Below, piece by piece: positions 26,125 to 34,850 of a stretch of 64,000 nt of DNA (position 1 is the stretch's first letter; each line of letters begins with the position of its first letter). Location of the stretch: contig CAJTMW010000001.1 in the NCBI GenBank assembly GCA_910577275.1, forward strand, positions 112,529-176,528, in the 5' to 3' direction. This DNA is from an uncultured Lachnospiraceae bacterium (GTDB lineage Bacteria > Bacillota > Clostridia > Lachnospirales > Lachnospiraceae). Position numbers and translations under genes: made by a program. The notes under the pieces were generated by a model. That model was not told the DNA's origin and ran no database searches. It saw only the letters and a program-made list of their open reading frames with translations.

Positions 26125-26192
26125 AATATAAAATATAACTCAATGTCAAAATAGTTTACCTTGCAAATGGGCGGCTACGGCCAAAATTTTGC

Positions 26193-26200
26193 GGGGGGGG
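26193..26200 (+). repeat. G8 homopolymer at the flagellin ribosome binding site
   Basis: Eight consecutive G bases end seven bases before the flagellin ATG and seem to replace a normal AGGAGG Shine-Dalgarno. Slippage in such a tract could change translation. Confidence 0.85.
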
Positions 26201-26207
26201 TGCATGG

Positions 26208-28070
26208 ATGCTTACCATTAAAAGTAATATGCCGGCATGGAACGCTGGCAGACATTTGAACCTGAATCAGAAACGAAATGCGAAGATAGCGGAAAAGCTG
26301 TCTTCCGGGTACCGGATAAACCGTTCAGCGGACGACGCTGCCGGATTATCGATTTCCGAAAAGATGCGCAGACAGATTCGGGGGCTGACGCAGGCGTCGG
26401 CCAATGCGCAGGACGGAATTTCCATGGTTCAGTCCGCAGAGGGCGCCATGAATGAAATTCATGATATGCTGCAGAGAGCCAATGAGCTGGCTGTAAAGGC
26501 GGCAAACGGAACTCTGTCCGATAACGACAGGGAGATGGTTGATGCGGAAATCCAGCAGATTAAGGCGGAGATTGACAAGATAGCCGACCACACCGTCTTT
26601 AATGAAAAGAATCTGTTTCCCACAAACGGATATTCGCCGCGCTCGGCTTCGGTGCTGGCAACCTATCAGTACGATATGGAGCTGAATCTGAAAGACGGAA
26701 CCGTCACGATAAACGGTTCCCCCAACAACGCCGCGGTAAACGCACGCGCCGGTGTTCAGGTAAACAGCGGAAGCGCCCTTGCGGATAAAATTGCGAATAC
26801 GCTGGTGCCGGACGCAATCGGACATATTTTTGCAGCGTTTCCGGCGCTGAAGACAGCTCAGGGCGGCGACACCATTAAGATGTCCCTTAACGTGTCCTTT
26901 ATCGACGGACCGGGCAATACTTTGGCCTACGCCTCTTATACTTATAAGCGTGCGGGCGGGAAACCGACGACTATGGGCATCAAGGTTGACGCGGCTGATT
27001 TCAATAATGCGGACGCCGACAGCACGGGCAAGAATGCCGAGGTGCTGGAATCCACCATTGCCCATGAGCTGATGCACACAGTAATGCAGTACAATTTAAC
27101 GGACGGCATGAGCGGCAGAAAGGGCGAGAAATATCCCACATGGTTTGTGGAAGGGACGGCTCAGCTTGCGGGAGGCGGTTTTACCACCGGGTGGAATAAT
27201 AATCTGCTCTTTTATGCCGATAAACTTACCAATGAAAATGATAATAGCCAGGATGCAAACATCAGCAAATACCTGCAGTCCTACACAATGGCAGGGCGGC
27301 CTTACGGTCACGGTTATCTGGGAGCGGCCTATATCGGATGGCTGGCAAACGGAAAGGGCGACGTAAAAGCCTCTAATATTGCCGCCGGAATGGATAAAGT
27401 GTTTGAGGACCTTGCAAAGGGTGTAAAGCTGGGCGATGCCATTAAGAAGCATACCGGTCTGACGGAATCAGATATCAACGCACGTTTCCGCAGCGGAAAT
27501 GCGGAGCTGACGGAATTTGTCAGAAAGCTTGCTTACAAGTCGAAGGACGGCGCCGGTTCCGTAATATCAGGCGATTTAGCTGCTGGTGGAGCCGGAAAGG
27601 CAATTTTAAGTGCAGGGCACAGCAGCGGGGCGTTTGGAATTGACCCCGGTCAGATTAATGTGGACTTCAGCGGAGGAGCAAAGGTCGGTATCCAGGTGGG
27701 AGCCGAGGCAGGACAGCACATAGAATTCGAGCTTTATCAGATGAATGCGGAAGCCCTCGGGCTTACGGATATGAACGTAAGGACGGTGGACAGCGCCAGC
27801 GACACCATTAATTCGGTGAAAAACGCGCTTGTCTATGTGAGCAACGTGAGAAGCTATTACGGCGCCATCCAGAACCGTCTGGAACATACCATTGCCAATC
27901 TGGACAACGTGGTTGAAAATACAACCGCCGCCGAGTCCCGTATCAGGGATACCGATATTGCCAAGGAAATGGTGGATTATGCCAACGACCAGATTTTGCT
28001 TCAGGCCGGACAATCCATGCTGGCTCAGGCAAATCACAATTCGGATTATATACTCAGTCTGCTGGGATAA
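26208..28070 (+). CDS. Flagellinolysin: flagellin with an inserted zinc metallopeptidase domain
   Basis: A 620-residue flagellin whose surface-exposed middle is a protease. Residues about 1-140 are the conserved flagellin N-terminus (KLSSGYRINRSADDAAGLSI, ISMVQSAEGAMNEIHDMLQR, DNDREMVDAEIQQIKAEID). Residues about 535-620 are the conserved C-terminus (NALVYVSNVRSYYGAIQNRL, ESRIRDTDIAKEMVDYANDQ, ILLQAGQSMLAQAN). Between them lies a gluzincin-type domain: the zinc motif HELMH at 286-290 (catalytic Glu287) and the third ligand Glu315 in PTWFVEGTAQL. This is the arrangement of the proteolytic flagellins called flagellinolysins. It would polymerise into the filament and display thousands of protease sites outside the cell. 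A sigma-D promoter precedes it; no other flagellar gene is in the window. Confidence 0.95.
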   Translation: MLTIKSNMPAWNAGRHLNLNQKRNAKIAEKLSSGYRINRSADDAAGLSISEKMRRQIRGLTQASANAQDGISMVQSAEGAMNEIHDMLQRANELAVKAANGTLSDNDREMVDAEIQQIKAEIDKIADHTVFNEKNLFPTNGYSPRSASVLATYQYDMELNLKDGTVTINGSPNNAAVNARAGVQVNSGSALADKIANTLVPDAIGHIFAAFPALKTAQGGDTIKMSLNVSFIDGPGNTLAYASYTYKRAGGKPTTMGIKVDAADFNNADADSTGKNAEVLESTIAHELMHTVMQYNLTDGMSGRKGEKYPTWFVEGTAQLAGGGFTTGWNNNLLFYADKLTNENDNSQDANISKYLQSYTMAGRPYGHGYLGAAYIGWLANGKGDVKASNIAAGMDKVFEDLAKGVKLGDAIKKHTGLTESDINARFRSGNAELTEFVRKLAYKSKDGAGSVISGDLAAGGAGKAILSAGHSSGAFGIDPGQINVDFSGGAKVGIQVGAEAGQHIEFELYQMNAEALGLTDMNVRTVDSASDTINSVKNALVYVSNVRSYYGAIQNRLEHTIANLDNVVENTTAAESRIRDTDIAKEMVDYANDQILLQAGQSMLAQANHNSDYILSLLG

Positions 28071-28095
28071 TCTGACTCCGGAAAGGAGCAAGAGT

Positions 28096-28151
28096 GAAAG
28101 ATTTTTCAAATCTTTCCTCTGCAGGTTTGTGTCTGCAGCGCAGACACAAAC
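28096..28151 (+). promoter_or_regulatory. Two consecutive hairpins between flagellinolysin and CpXC genes
   Basis: GAAAGATTT/AAATCTTTC (28096-28116, 3-base loop) and a 12-bp perfect stem GTTTGTGTCTGC/GCAGACACAAAC (28125-28151, 3-base loop). Neither has a T-tract, so they may be processing or stability elements rather than terminators. Confidence 0.5.
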
Positions 28152-28190
28152 TCGATATACGCAAAAAGCAGCGCAGAAATGAGGAGAAAT

Positions 28191-28568
28191 ATGGGTGTAA
28201 TTATAGATGTATCCTGCGCGTCCTGCGGCAAGACATGGCATTGCAGAACAGGCAGCGGAATCATGCACGGAGAGCTGGGAGCGGTTAAAAGCCTTTTTCC
28301 GATGGAGATAAGGCAGAAGCTTGACAGCTATGAAGCGGAGACGGAATTACCGTTATTTGATTTTGGTTATCGGCTGGCTGTCTGTGAACATTGCAAGTCG
28401 GTGGAAAGCGTGCCTGTGATTAAGCTTCTGGACAAAGAGGAGGAGTATGCCGGGCTTTGCGAGAAATGCGGTAAAGGGACGGAACTAATTGAAAATATCG
28501 GGGAAACCCGGTGCCCGGTGTGTCGCGAGGCTTCTCTTTCGGAGGAGGAAACGGGGCTCTGGGACTAA
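28191..28568 (+). CDS. CpXC-domain (zinc ribbon-like) protein
   Basis: A 125-residue protein with paired cysteines: CASCGKTWHC at the N-terminus, CEHCKS in the middle, CEKCGK, and CPVCRE near the C-terminus, consistent with one or two structural zinc sites. The N-terminal pattern is that of CpXC-domain proteins of Firmicutes, whose role is unknown. ATG at 28191 has GAGGAG upstream; an ATG at 28179 lies on top of that site. It follows the flagellinolysin gene by 120 bases with no promoter seen between, so they may share a transcript. Confidence 0.75.
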   Translation: MGVIIDVSCASCGKTWHCRTGSGIMHGELGAVKSLFPMEIRQKLDSYEAETELPLFDFGYRLAVCEHCKSVESVPVIKLLDKEEEYAGLCEKCGKGTELIENIGETRCPVCREASLSEEETGLWD

Positions 28569-28613
28569 AGAGCGCAGTTATAATTAAAGATACAGTTGAT
28601 ATATGAAGCAAAA

Positions 28614-28648
28614 CGGGAGACTCTTTGAAGCGGAGCCTCCCGCTTTTT
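28614..28648 (+). terminator. Terminator after the CpXC gene (copy 1 of a repeated hairpin)
   Basis: CGGGAG and CTCCCG (28614-28619, 28637-28642), extended by CTC/GAG around one mismatch, followed by CTTTTT. Bases 28615-28631 are identical to 36712-36728. Confidence 0.8.
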
Positions 28649-28703
28649 CCTTTACAGAAAATTCCCGTTTTATATAAGGGCAGTTTGCAAGGCATACTGC
28701 CTG

Positions 28704-28732
28704 TTGACTTTGACGATTAAAAGTGTTAAAGT
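28704..28732 (+). promoter_or_regulatory. Promoter of the aryl-acid operon
   Basis: TTGACT (28704-28709), 17-base spacer, TAAAGT (28727-28732), followed by AGGAAAGGAG before the first gene at 28768. Confidence 0.5.
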
Positions 28733-28767
28733 ATTAAAGGTATTTTTGACAGGAAAGGAGTCTGCTT

Positions 28768-29178
28768 ATGTCAGCTTTAGATGAAATTCGCAGCCGTTTT
28801 CAAAACGACCGTTTTGCCACGGAGGTTACAGGCATTGTCATTGACCTTGCAGAGCCTGGAAAGGCAGTATGTTCCCTGGCGCTGACGGAGCGGCACATGA
28901 ATGAAAATCATGTTCCCATGGGCGGGGCTGTTTTTACGCTGGCTGATTTTGCCTGCGCCGTTGCGGCTAACGGCTATTCCGGGAGGGAGACCGTTACCGT
29001 CAGCCAGAACGTTTCCATCACCTATCTTGCGCCCGCAAAGGGAACGCGGCTGATTGCAGAGGCATGGTGCCTGCGGTCAGGAAAAACTACTGCCCTTTAT
29101 GCAGTGGACGTAAGGGACGAGCTGGATACCTACGTGGCGCACGCTACGGTAAACGGTTACGTTATTTCCCGTGGTTAA
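28768..29178 (+). CDS. PaaI-family hotdog-fold thioesterase
   Basis: A 136-residue acyl-CoA thioesterase of the PaaI/YbgC-like hotdog superfamily. The central-helix motif HVPMGGAVFTLADFACAVAAN (about residues 49-69) is the active-site signature, with QNVSITYLAPAKGTRLIAEA following. It would hydrolyse aryl- or phenylacetyl-CoA type thioesters and so release trapped CoA. First gene of a seven-gene operon with two CoA ligases, a symporter and indolepyruvate oxidoreductase. Substrate is inferred from these neighbours. Confidence 0.88.
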   Translation: MSALDEIRSRFQNDRFATEVTGIVIDLAEPGKAVCSLALTERHMNENHVPMGGAVFTLADFACAVAANGYSGRETVTVSQNVSITYLAPAKGTRLIAEAWCLRSGKTTALYAVDVRDELDTYVAHATVNGYVISRG

Positions 29179-29255
29179 AGCCCTGCGGCAGCCGCCGGGC
29201 TCGCCGCCCGCGGGAATGAATCATAACAGAGGATACAAAAAGGAGGAACCATAAC

Positions 29256-30893
29256 ATGGTAATCACGGAATTTCTGGAACGGAATGCCCGTCTTTACGGT
29301 TCGGATACGGCGCTTGTGGAGCTGAATCCTTCCCAGGAGCGGGACAGCGCCGTTACCTGGCGTGAGGCGAGCCTGATTGAGAGCGCGGGAAAGGGCGCTC
29401 CCTACCGCCGGGAATTAAGCTGGGCGGATTTTGACAGGCGCGCCAACCGTTTCGCAAATCTTCTCTTAAGCCGCGGGCTTAAGCGGGAGACGAAGGTGGG
29501 CATTTTGATGATGAACTGTCTGGAATGGCTGCCTATTTATTTTGGCATTTTAAAAGCGGGAGCCGTGGCGGTACCGCTGAACTTCCGCTATTCTGCGGAA
29601 GAAATCAAATACTGTCTGGAGCTTGCGGATGTGGAGGTATTAATCTTCGGGCCGGAGTTTATCAGCCGTATGGATACCATAGCGCAGGAACTTCCGGGAG
29701 TTAAGATGATGTTCTTCCCGGGCCAGGACGGGCCGTCGTATACGGAGGACTTCCTAAAGCTCATGGGATTTTGTTCCTCCAGCGCGCCGCCGGTTGCCTT
29801 ACAGGAAACGGACTACGCGGCGATTTACTTTTCCTCCGGCACCACCGGATTCCCAAAAGCGATTCTCCACAATCACAGAGCCCTTCGTTCTTCCTGCGAG
29901 ACGGAGCAGAACCATCACGGACAGACCCGTGAGGACGTGTTTTTGTGTATTCCGCCGCTCTACCATACCGGGGCAAAGATGCACTGGTTCGGTTCCCTGA
30001 TTTCCGCCGGCAAGGCGGTGATTCTCCGGGGCGTAAAGCCGGAGTGGATTCTCCGGGCGGTTACGGAAGAAAAGTGTACCATTGTGTGGCTCCTTGTTCC
30101 CTGGGCGCAGGACCTTCTGGACGCGATTGACTCCGGCAAGGTGGAGATGGGGCACTATCTGCTGGAACAGTGGCGGCTCATGCACATCGGGGCGCAGCCG
30201 GTTCCGCCCAGCCTGATTCAGCGCTGGAAAAAGCATTTTCCCCATCACCAGTACGACACCAATTACGGTCTCAGCGAATCCATAGGGCCCGGCTGTGTCC
30301 ATCTGGGAGTGGAAAACATACATAAAGTAGGGGCTATCGGAAAGCCCGGCTTCCACTGGGAGGCGAAGATTGTTGACGAGCAGGGGCGGGAAAGAGCCAG
30401 AGGCGAGGTGGGCGAGCTCATTGTCCACGGCCCGGGCGTCATGCTCTGCTATTACAAAAATCCCGAGGCGACAGCGGAGGTCTTAAAGGACGGATGGCTC
30501 TATACGGGCGATATGGCGCGTATGGACGAGGACGGCTTTATCTATCTGGTTGACAGGAAAAAGGACGTCATCATCTCCGGGGGCGAGAATCTTTATCCGG
30601 TTCAGATTGAGGACTTTTTGCGCCGGAACGACAAAATCAAGGACGTGGCCGTTATCGGTATGCCGGACGCAAGGCTGGGCGAGATTGCGGCGGCGGTTAT
30701 CGAGCTGAAGGAGGGCGTATCCTGCAGCGAGGAGGAAATTATGGATTTCTGCAGGGAGCTTCCCAGATATAAACGGCCAAGGAAAGTTATTTTTGAAAAG
30801 GTTCCGAGAAATCCCACGGGAAAGATTGAGAAACCGTTGCTTCGGGAGCGCTACTGCCACGGAAGTCTTGTGGAAGCGCAGACGAGAAACTAG
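29256..30893 (+). CDS. Acyl-CoA synthetase (AMP-forming)
   Basis: A 545-residue member of the acyl-adenylate superfamily that activates a carboxylic acid with ATP and CoA. Motifs: the phosphate loop SSGTTGFPKA (from residue 193), YGLSESIG, GWLYTGDMARMDEDG, DRKKDVIISGGENLYPVQIE, and the C-terminal catalytic lysine in NPTGKIEKP (Lys523). Ribosome binding site AAAAGGAGG. The operon (with IorAB and PaaK) suggests an aryl or fatty acid substrate, but closest relatives span medium-chain and aryl acids and I cannot decide. The SSS symporter follows after 15 bases. Confidence 0.92.
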   Translation: MVITEFLERNARLYGSDTALVELNPSQERDSAVTWREASLIESAGKGAPYRRELSWADFDRRANRFANLLLSRGLKRETKVGILMMNCLEWLPIYFGILKAGAVAVPLNFRYSAEEIKYCLELADVEVLIFGPEFISRMDTIAQELPGVKMMFFPGQDGPSYTEDFLKLMGFCSSSAPPVALQETDYAAIYFSSGTTGFPKAILHNHRALRSSCETEQNHHGQTREDVFLCIPPLYHTGAKMHWFGSLISAGKAVILRGVKPEWILRAVTEEKCTIVWLLVPWAQDLLDAIDSGKVEMGHYLLEQWRLMHIGAQPVPPSLIQRWKKHFPHHQYDTNYGLSESIGPGCVHLGVENIHKVGAIGKPGFHWEAKIVDEQGRERARGEVGELIVHGPGVMLCYYKNPEATAEVLKDGWLYTGDMARMDEDGFIYLVDRKKDVIISGGENLYPVQIEDFLRRNDKIKDVAVIGMPDARLGEIAAAVIELKEGVSCSEEEIMDFCRELPRYKRPRKVIFEKVPRNPTGKIEKPLLRERYCHGSLVEAQTRN

Positions 30894-30908
30894 AGGGGGA
30901 AAATTAAA

Positions 30909-32453
30909 ATGGATATCTTTATTAAACTGTTAATGCTTCTTGTTTTCTTTGGCGTGATGATTGGCATTGGCCTTTACTGCCGCCGTCATGCCACAGACGT
31001 AAACGGGTTCGTGCTGGGCGGAAGAAGCGTAGGTCCCTGGCTTACCGCTTTTGCCTATGGAACCAGCTACTTTTCGGCAGTGGTTTTCGTGGGATATGCG
31101 GGACAGTTCGGATGGAAATACGGAATAGCCGCTACCTGGGCGGGAATCGGAAACGCTTTTTTAGGCTCTCTGCTGGCATGGGCGGTGCTGGGACGCCGTA
31201 CCCGGATTATGACCCAGCATTTGGACAGCGCCACCATGCCGGAATTTTTCGGGCAGCGTTTCGGGAGCAAACCCCTGCGGCTTGCGGCTTCGGTGATTAT
31301 CTTCATTTTTCTGATTCCCTATACAGCCAGTCTCTACAACGGACTGAGCCGTCTGTTCGGCATGGCTTTTGATATCGATTACAGTGTATGCGTAATCGTT
31401 ATGGCGGTACTGACCGGTATTTATGTCATAGCCGGAGGCTATATGGCGACCGCCATCAACGATTTTATTCAGGGAATTATCATGATTTTCGGCATTGTCG
31501 CCGTGATTGCCGCGGTGCTGAACAGTCAGGGAGGCTTTCTTGCAGCGCTGAATGCGCTTTCCGCGGTAAGCGACGAGACGGTGTCCTCCGCACCGGGGGT
31601 ATTTAACTCCTTTTTCGGGCCGGACCCCGCAAACCTTCTGGGCGTGGTGATACTCACCAGCCTTGGAACCTGGGGGCTCCCCCAGATGGTGCAGAAGTTT
31701 TACGCCATCAAGAGCGAGAGCGCAATCAACAAGGGAATGATTATTTCCACCGTTTTCGCGCTTATCGTTGCGGGCGGCTGTTATTTTCTGGGCGGCTTCG
31801 GACGGCTTTTCAGCGACAGAATCGATATTGCGGCGGGCGGTTACGATTCGGTGATACCCGCCATGCTTTCCGGTCTGCCTGCCATCCTGATTGCGGTTGT
31901 GGTGATTTTGGTGCTTTCCGCTTCCATGTCCACCTTATCCTCGCTGGTTCTGGCGTCCAGCTCCACTCTGACGCTGGACTTTATCAAGGACAACCTGATT
32001 AAGGATATGAGTGAAAAGCAGAAGGTGAAATGGATGCGCGGTCTGCTGGTGGTGTTTATTGCAATTTCCGTGGTGCTTGCGCTGATTCAATACCGTTCCA
32101 ACGTTACGTTTATCGCGCAGCTCATGGGCGTAAGCTGGGGCGCGCTGGCGGGTGCGTTTCTGGCGCCCTTTCTCTACGGATTATACTGGAAGCGGACCAC
32201 AAAGGCGGCCTGCTGGGTGAGCTTTATCTTCTCCACGGTTGTGATGCTGGCAAACATTTTCTTCCGTTCCGCTTTCCCGGCTTTTCTGCAGTCCCCGATT
32301 AATGCCGGCGCATTCTGTATGCTGGCGGGGCTTGTGATTGTGCCTTTGGTGAGCGTGGTGACAAAAGCGCCCGGACAGGAAGAACTGGAGAAGATTTTCT
32401 CATGCTACGAGAAAAAGGTGACCGTTTCGGTGACGGATTCCATCGGCGATTAA
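30909..32453 (+). CDS. Sodium:solute symporter (SSS family)
   Basis: A 514-residue Na+-coupled transporter with about 13 membrane segments. Family features: FVLGGRSVGPWLTAFAYGTSYFSAVVFVGYAG near the start, DSATMPEFFGQRFGSKPLRL, YVIAGGYMATAINDFIQGIIM, and STLSSLVLASSSTLTLDFI in helix 8-9. Related SSS proteins move acetate, proline, pantothenate or aromatic acids. Lying between a CoA ligase and IorA, it probably imports an organic acid that the ligase and/or oxidoreductase uses. Cargo is inference. Confidence 0.92.
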   Translation: MDIFIKLLMLLVFFGVMIGIGLYCRRHATDVNGFVLGGRSVGPWLTAFAYGTSYFSAVVFVGYAGQFGWKYGIAATWAGIGNAFLGSLLAWAVLGRRTRIMTQHLDSATMPEFFGQRFGSKPLRLAASVIIFIFLIPYTASLYNGLSRLFGMAFDIDYSVCVIVMAVLTGIYVIAGGYMATAINDFIQGIIMIFGIVAVIAAVLNSQGGFLAALNALSAVSDETVSSAPGVFNSFFGPDPANLLGVVILTSLGTWGLPQMVQKFYAIKSESAINKGMIISTVFALIVAGGCYFLGGFGRLFSDRIDIAAGGYDSVIPAMLSGLPAILIAVVVILVLSASMSTLSSLVLASSSTLTLDFIKDNLIKDMSEKQKVKWMRGLLVVFIAISVVLALIQYRSNVTFIAQLMGVSWGALAGAFLAPFLYGLYWKRTTKAACWVSFIFSTVVMLANIFFRSAFPAFLQSPINAGAFCMLAGLVIVPLVSVVTKAPGQEELEKIFSCYEKKVTVSVTDSIGD

Positions 32454-32468
32454 GGAGGAAAAGAACAT

Positions 32469-34196
32469 ATGAAAACATTGATGCTTGGCAACGAGGCGGT
32501 TGCCAGGGGACTTTATGAGGCGGGGTGCTGCTTTGTCTCCAGTTACCCGGGAACTCCCAGTACGGAGATTACAGAGTACGCCGCAAAATACGAGGAATTA
32601 TACGCAGAGTGGGCGCCCAACGAAAAGGTGGCCCTTGAAGCGGCGTTAGGCGCCGCGCTTGCCGGCAGGAGAAGCTTTTGCGGCATGAAGCATGTGGGGC
32701 TTAACGTGGCGGCAGACCCGTTGTTTACCGCTTCCTACACCGGCGTAAACGCCGGGCTGCTAATCGGCGTGGCGGACGACGCCGGTATGCACAGCTCTCA
32801 GAATGAACAGGATTCCCGCCATTATGCGCAGGCGGCAAAGCTTCCCATGTTAGAGCCCTCGGACTCTGCGGAGGCCATTGCCTTTGCAAAGCTTGGCTAT
32901 GAGCTTTCCGAAAAGTTTGACACGCCGGTTCTGATTAAGATGTGTACCCGTGTAAGCCACTCCCAGAGCGTGGTGGAGCCGGGAGAAAGGGTGGTGCCGG
33001 AGCGCAGGAAGTATGAGAAGAATCCGGCAAAATATATTATGATGCCTGCCAACGCCAAGCGGCGCCATCCCATGGTGGAAGCGCGTACCGAAGCTTTGAC
33101 GGAGTGGGCGGAGACGGCGGAGATTAACAGGCTTGAGCCGGGAGAGGATGCTTCTGTCGGTATCATTACTTCCTCCACATGCTATCAGTATGTGAAGGAG
33201 GCTTTCGGCGATACTTATCCCGTTTTGAAGCTTGGTATGATATGGCCCATGCCGGTACGGAAGATAAAGGATTTTGCAGGCACGGTAAAGAAGCTTATCG
33301 TGGTGGAGGAGCTGGACGGCTTTATAGAGACTCATTGCAGGAACCTGGGGCTTACGGTATCGGGAAAAGAGCTGTTTTCCAATATCGGAGAGCTTGGACA
33401 GAATCTGGTAAAGGAAAAGCTGGGGGGAGAGGCGCAGCGGGGCGTTTTGCTGGATGAAACGATTCCGGCCCGGCCTCCGGTTATGTGCGCGGGCTGTCCC
33501 CACCGCAGTATCTTTTATGTCTTAAAGAAATTAAAGCTTACGGTGATGGGCGATATCGGATGCTATACGTTAGGAGCGGTAGCGCCTCTTGGCGCCATTG
33601 ACACTACCGTGTGTATGGGCGCTTCCGTCTCGGGGCTTCACGGCTTCGTAAAGGCCGGGGAGGAAGGAACGGCGGGAAGGACTGTGGCGGTCATCGGCGA
33701 TTCCACATTTATCCATTCCGGCGTCACCGGTCTGATTAACATTGCTTACAATGAATCGAATGCCACGGTAATCATACTTGACAACTCTATTACGGGCATG
33801 ACGGGACATCAGCAGAATCCAACCACAGGCTATAACCTGAAAGGGGACCCCTGTACGAAGATTGATTTGGAAAGCCTGTGCCATGCCGTGGGAATCAGGA
33901 GGGTGCGGGTGGTGGACCCTTATGATATGGAGACCTGTAAGGCGGCGATTACGGAGGAGCTTTCAGCCGACGAACCTTCCGTTATCATTTCCCGGCGTCC
34001 CTGCGCGCTGCTGAAATATGTGAAGCACCCGGGACCAATCTGTTCCGATTCGGAAAAGTGCAAGGGCTGTAAGGCGTGTATGAACATAGGCTGTCCGGCT
34101 ATCAGCATGGAAAACGGAAAGGCGAAGATTGACGATACGCTCTGTGTGGGCTGCGGAGTCTGTAAGCAGCTCTGTAAGTTTGACGCATTGCGGTGA
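32469..34196 (+). CDS. iorA: Indolepyruvate ferredoxin oxidoreductase, alpha subunit
   Basis: A 575-residue thiamine-diphosphate subunit. With IorB it interconverts aryl pyruvates (indole-, phenyl-, hydroxyphenyl-) and aryl acetyl-CoA plus CO2 with ferredoxin. Seen: the N-terminal GNEAVARGLYEAGCCFVSSYPGTPSTEI; CAGCPHRSIFYVLKKL; the ThDP site GDIGCYTLGAVAPLGAIDTTVCMGASVSG; IGDSTFIHSGVTGLINIAYN; and at the C-terminus two 4Fe-4S motifs (CKGCKACMNIGCP and CVGCGVCKQLCKF). Full length. In anaerobes it either oxidises aromatic amino acids or runs in reverse to rebuild them from aryl acetates; the CoA ligases and uptake symporter make the second use possible. Confidence 0.95.
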   Translation: MKTLMLGNEAVARGLYEAGCCFVSSYPGTPSTEITEYAAKYEELYAEWAPNEKVALEAALGAALAGRRSFCGMKHVGLNVAADPLFTASYTGVNAGLLIGVADDAGMHSSQNEQDSRHYAQAAKLPMLEPSDSAEAIAFAKLGYELSEKFDTPVLIKMCTRVSHSQSVVEPGERVVPERRKYEKNPAKYIMMPANAKRRHPMVEARTEALTEWAETAEINRLEPGEDASVGIITSSTCYQYVKEAFGDTYPVLKLGMIWPMPVRKIKDFAGTVKKLIVVEELDGFIETHCRNLGLTVSGKELFSNIGELGQNLVKEKLGGEAQRGVLLDETIPARPPVMCAGCPHRSIFYVLKKLKLTVMGDIGCYTLGAVAPLGAIDTTVCMGASVSGLHGFVKAGEEGTAGRTVAVIGDSTFIHSGVTGLINIAYNESNATVIILDNSITGMTGHQQNPTTGYNLKGDPCTKIDLESLCHAVGIRRVRVVDPYDMETCKAAITEELSADEPSVIISRRPCALLKYVKHPGPICSDSEKCKGCKACMNIGCPAISMENGKAKIDDTLCVGCGVCKQLCKFDALR

Positions 34197-34254
34197 GAGG
34201 TAAGAAAGTTGCGCAAAAGGCGGCGCAGAAAACAGCGCAGAAATGAGGATGAGT

Positions 34255-34827
34255 ATGGAAACGAAGAATATCATGATTGTAGGCGTGGGGGGGCAGGGCA
34301 CCCTGCTCGCAAGCAAGCTTTTAGGGCGTCTGCTTCTTGGAAAGGGATATGATGTGAAGGTCAGCGAGGTTCACGGAATGAGCCAGCGGGGAGGAAGCGT
34401 GGTTACTTATGTAAGATGGGGTGAGAAAGTCTTTTCCCCCATTATCGACAGAGGACAGGCGGACTGCATTCTTTCCTTTGAGCTTTTAGAGGCGGCACGC
34501 TACACGGAATATTTAAAGCCGGAAGGCAGGATTATTGTGAACAGCCAGCAGATTAATCCCATGCCGGTGATTGCGGGGATGGCGGATTATCCTGAAAATC
34601 TGGAGCAGAAGATGAAGGATGCGGGAATCAATGTGGACGCCCTTGACGCTCTTTCCCTTGCCCAGGAAGCGGGGAGCAGCAAGGCAGTGAATCTGGTGCT
34701 CATGGGAAGGTTATCCAGACACTTTGATTTTACGCAGGAGGAATGGATGGAGGCGATAGAGCAAAGCGTACCACCTAAATTCCTGGAGATGAATAAAAAG
34801 GCGTTTGAACTGGGGCGAAGCGCCTGA
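34255..34827 (+). CDS. iorB: Indolepyruvate oxidoreductase, beta subunit
   Basis: A 190-residue gamma-type subunit (pyruvate ferredoxin oxidoreductase gamma domain). Signatures: NIMIVGVGGQGTLLASKLLGRLLL and VKVSEVHGMSQRGGSVVTYVRWG, which contact the cofactor at the interface with IorA. ATG at 34255 is used, with GAGGA five bases upstream; ATG 34249 is an alternative. The 58 bases after iorA contain a short A/G/C-rich repeat (GCGCAGAAA twice) and no gene. Confidence 0.94.
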   Translation: METKNIMIVGVGGQGTLLASKLLGRLLLGKGYDVKVSEVHGMSQRGGSVVTYVRWGEKVFSPIIDRGQADCILSFELLEAARYTEYLKPEGRIIVNSQQINPMPVIAGMADYPENLEQKMKDAGINVDALDALSLAQEAGSSKAVNLVLMGRLSRHFDFTQEEWMEAIEQSVPPKFLEMNKKAFELGRSA

Positions 34828-34850
34828 AAAAATGAGGAGGAGAAAAGTTT

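Noticed and set aside
26346..27077. 243-codon minus-strand frame inside flagellinolysin
   Set aside because: Shadow of the flagellin/protease gene, which has a sigma-D promoter and clear domains on the plus strand.
28094..28288. GTG-started 64-codon frame in front of the CpXC gene
   Set aside because: Its first half is the two hairpins and its second half overlaps the CpXC gene in another frame with arginine-rich nonsense; taken as chance.
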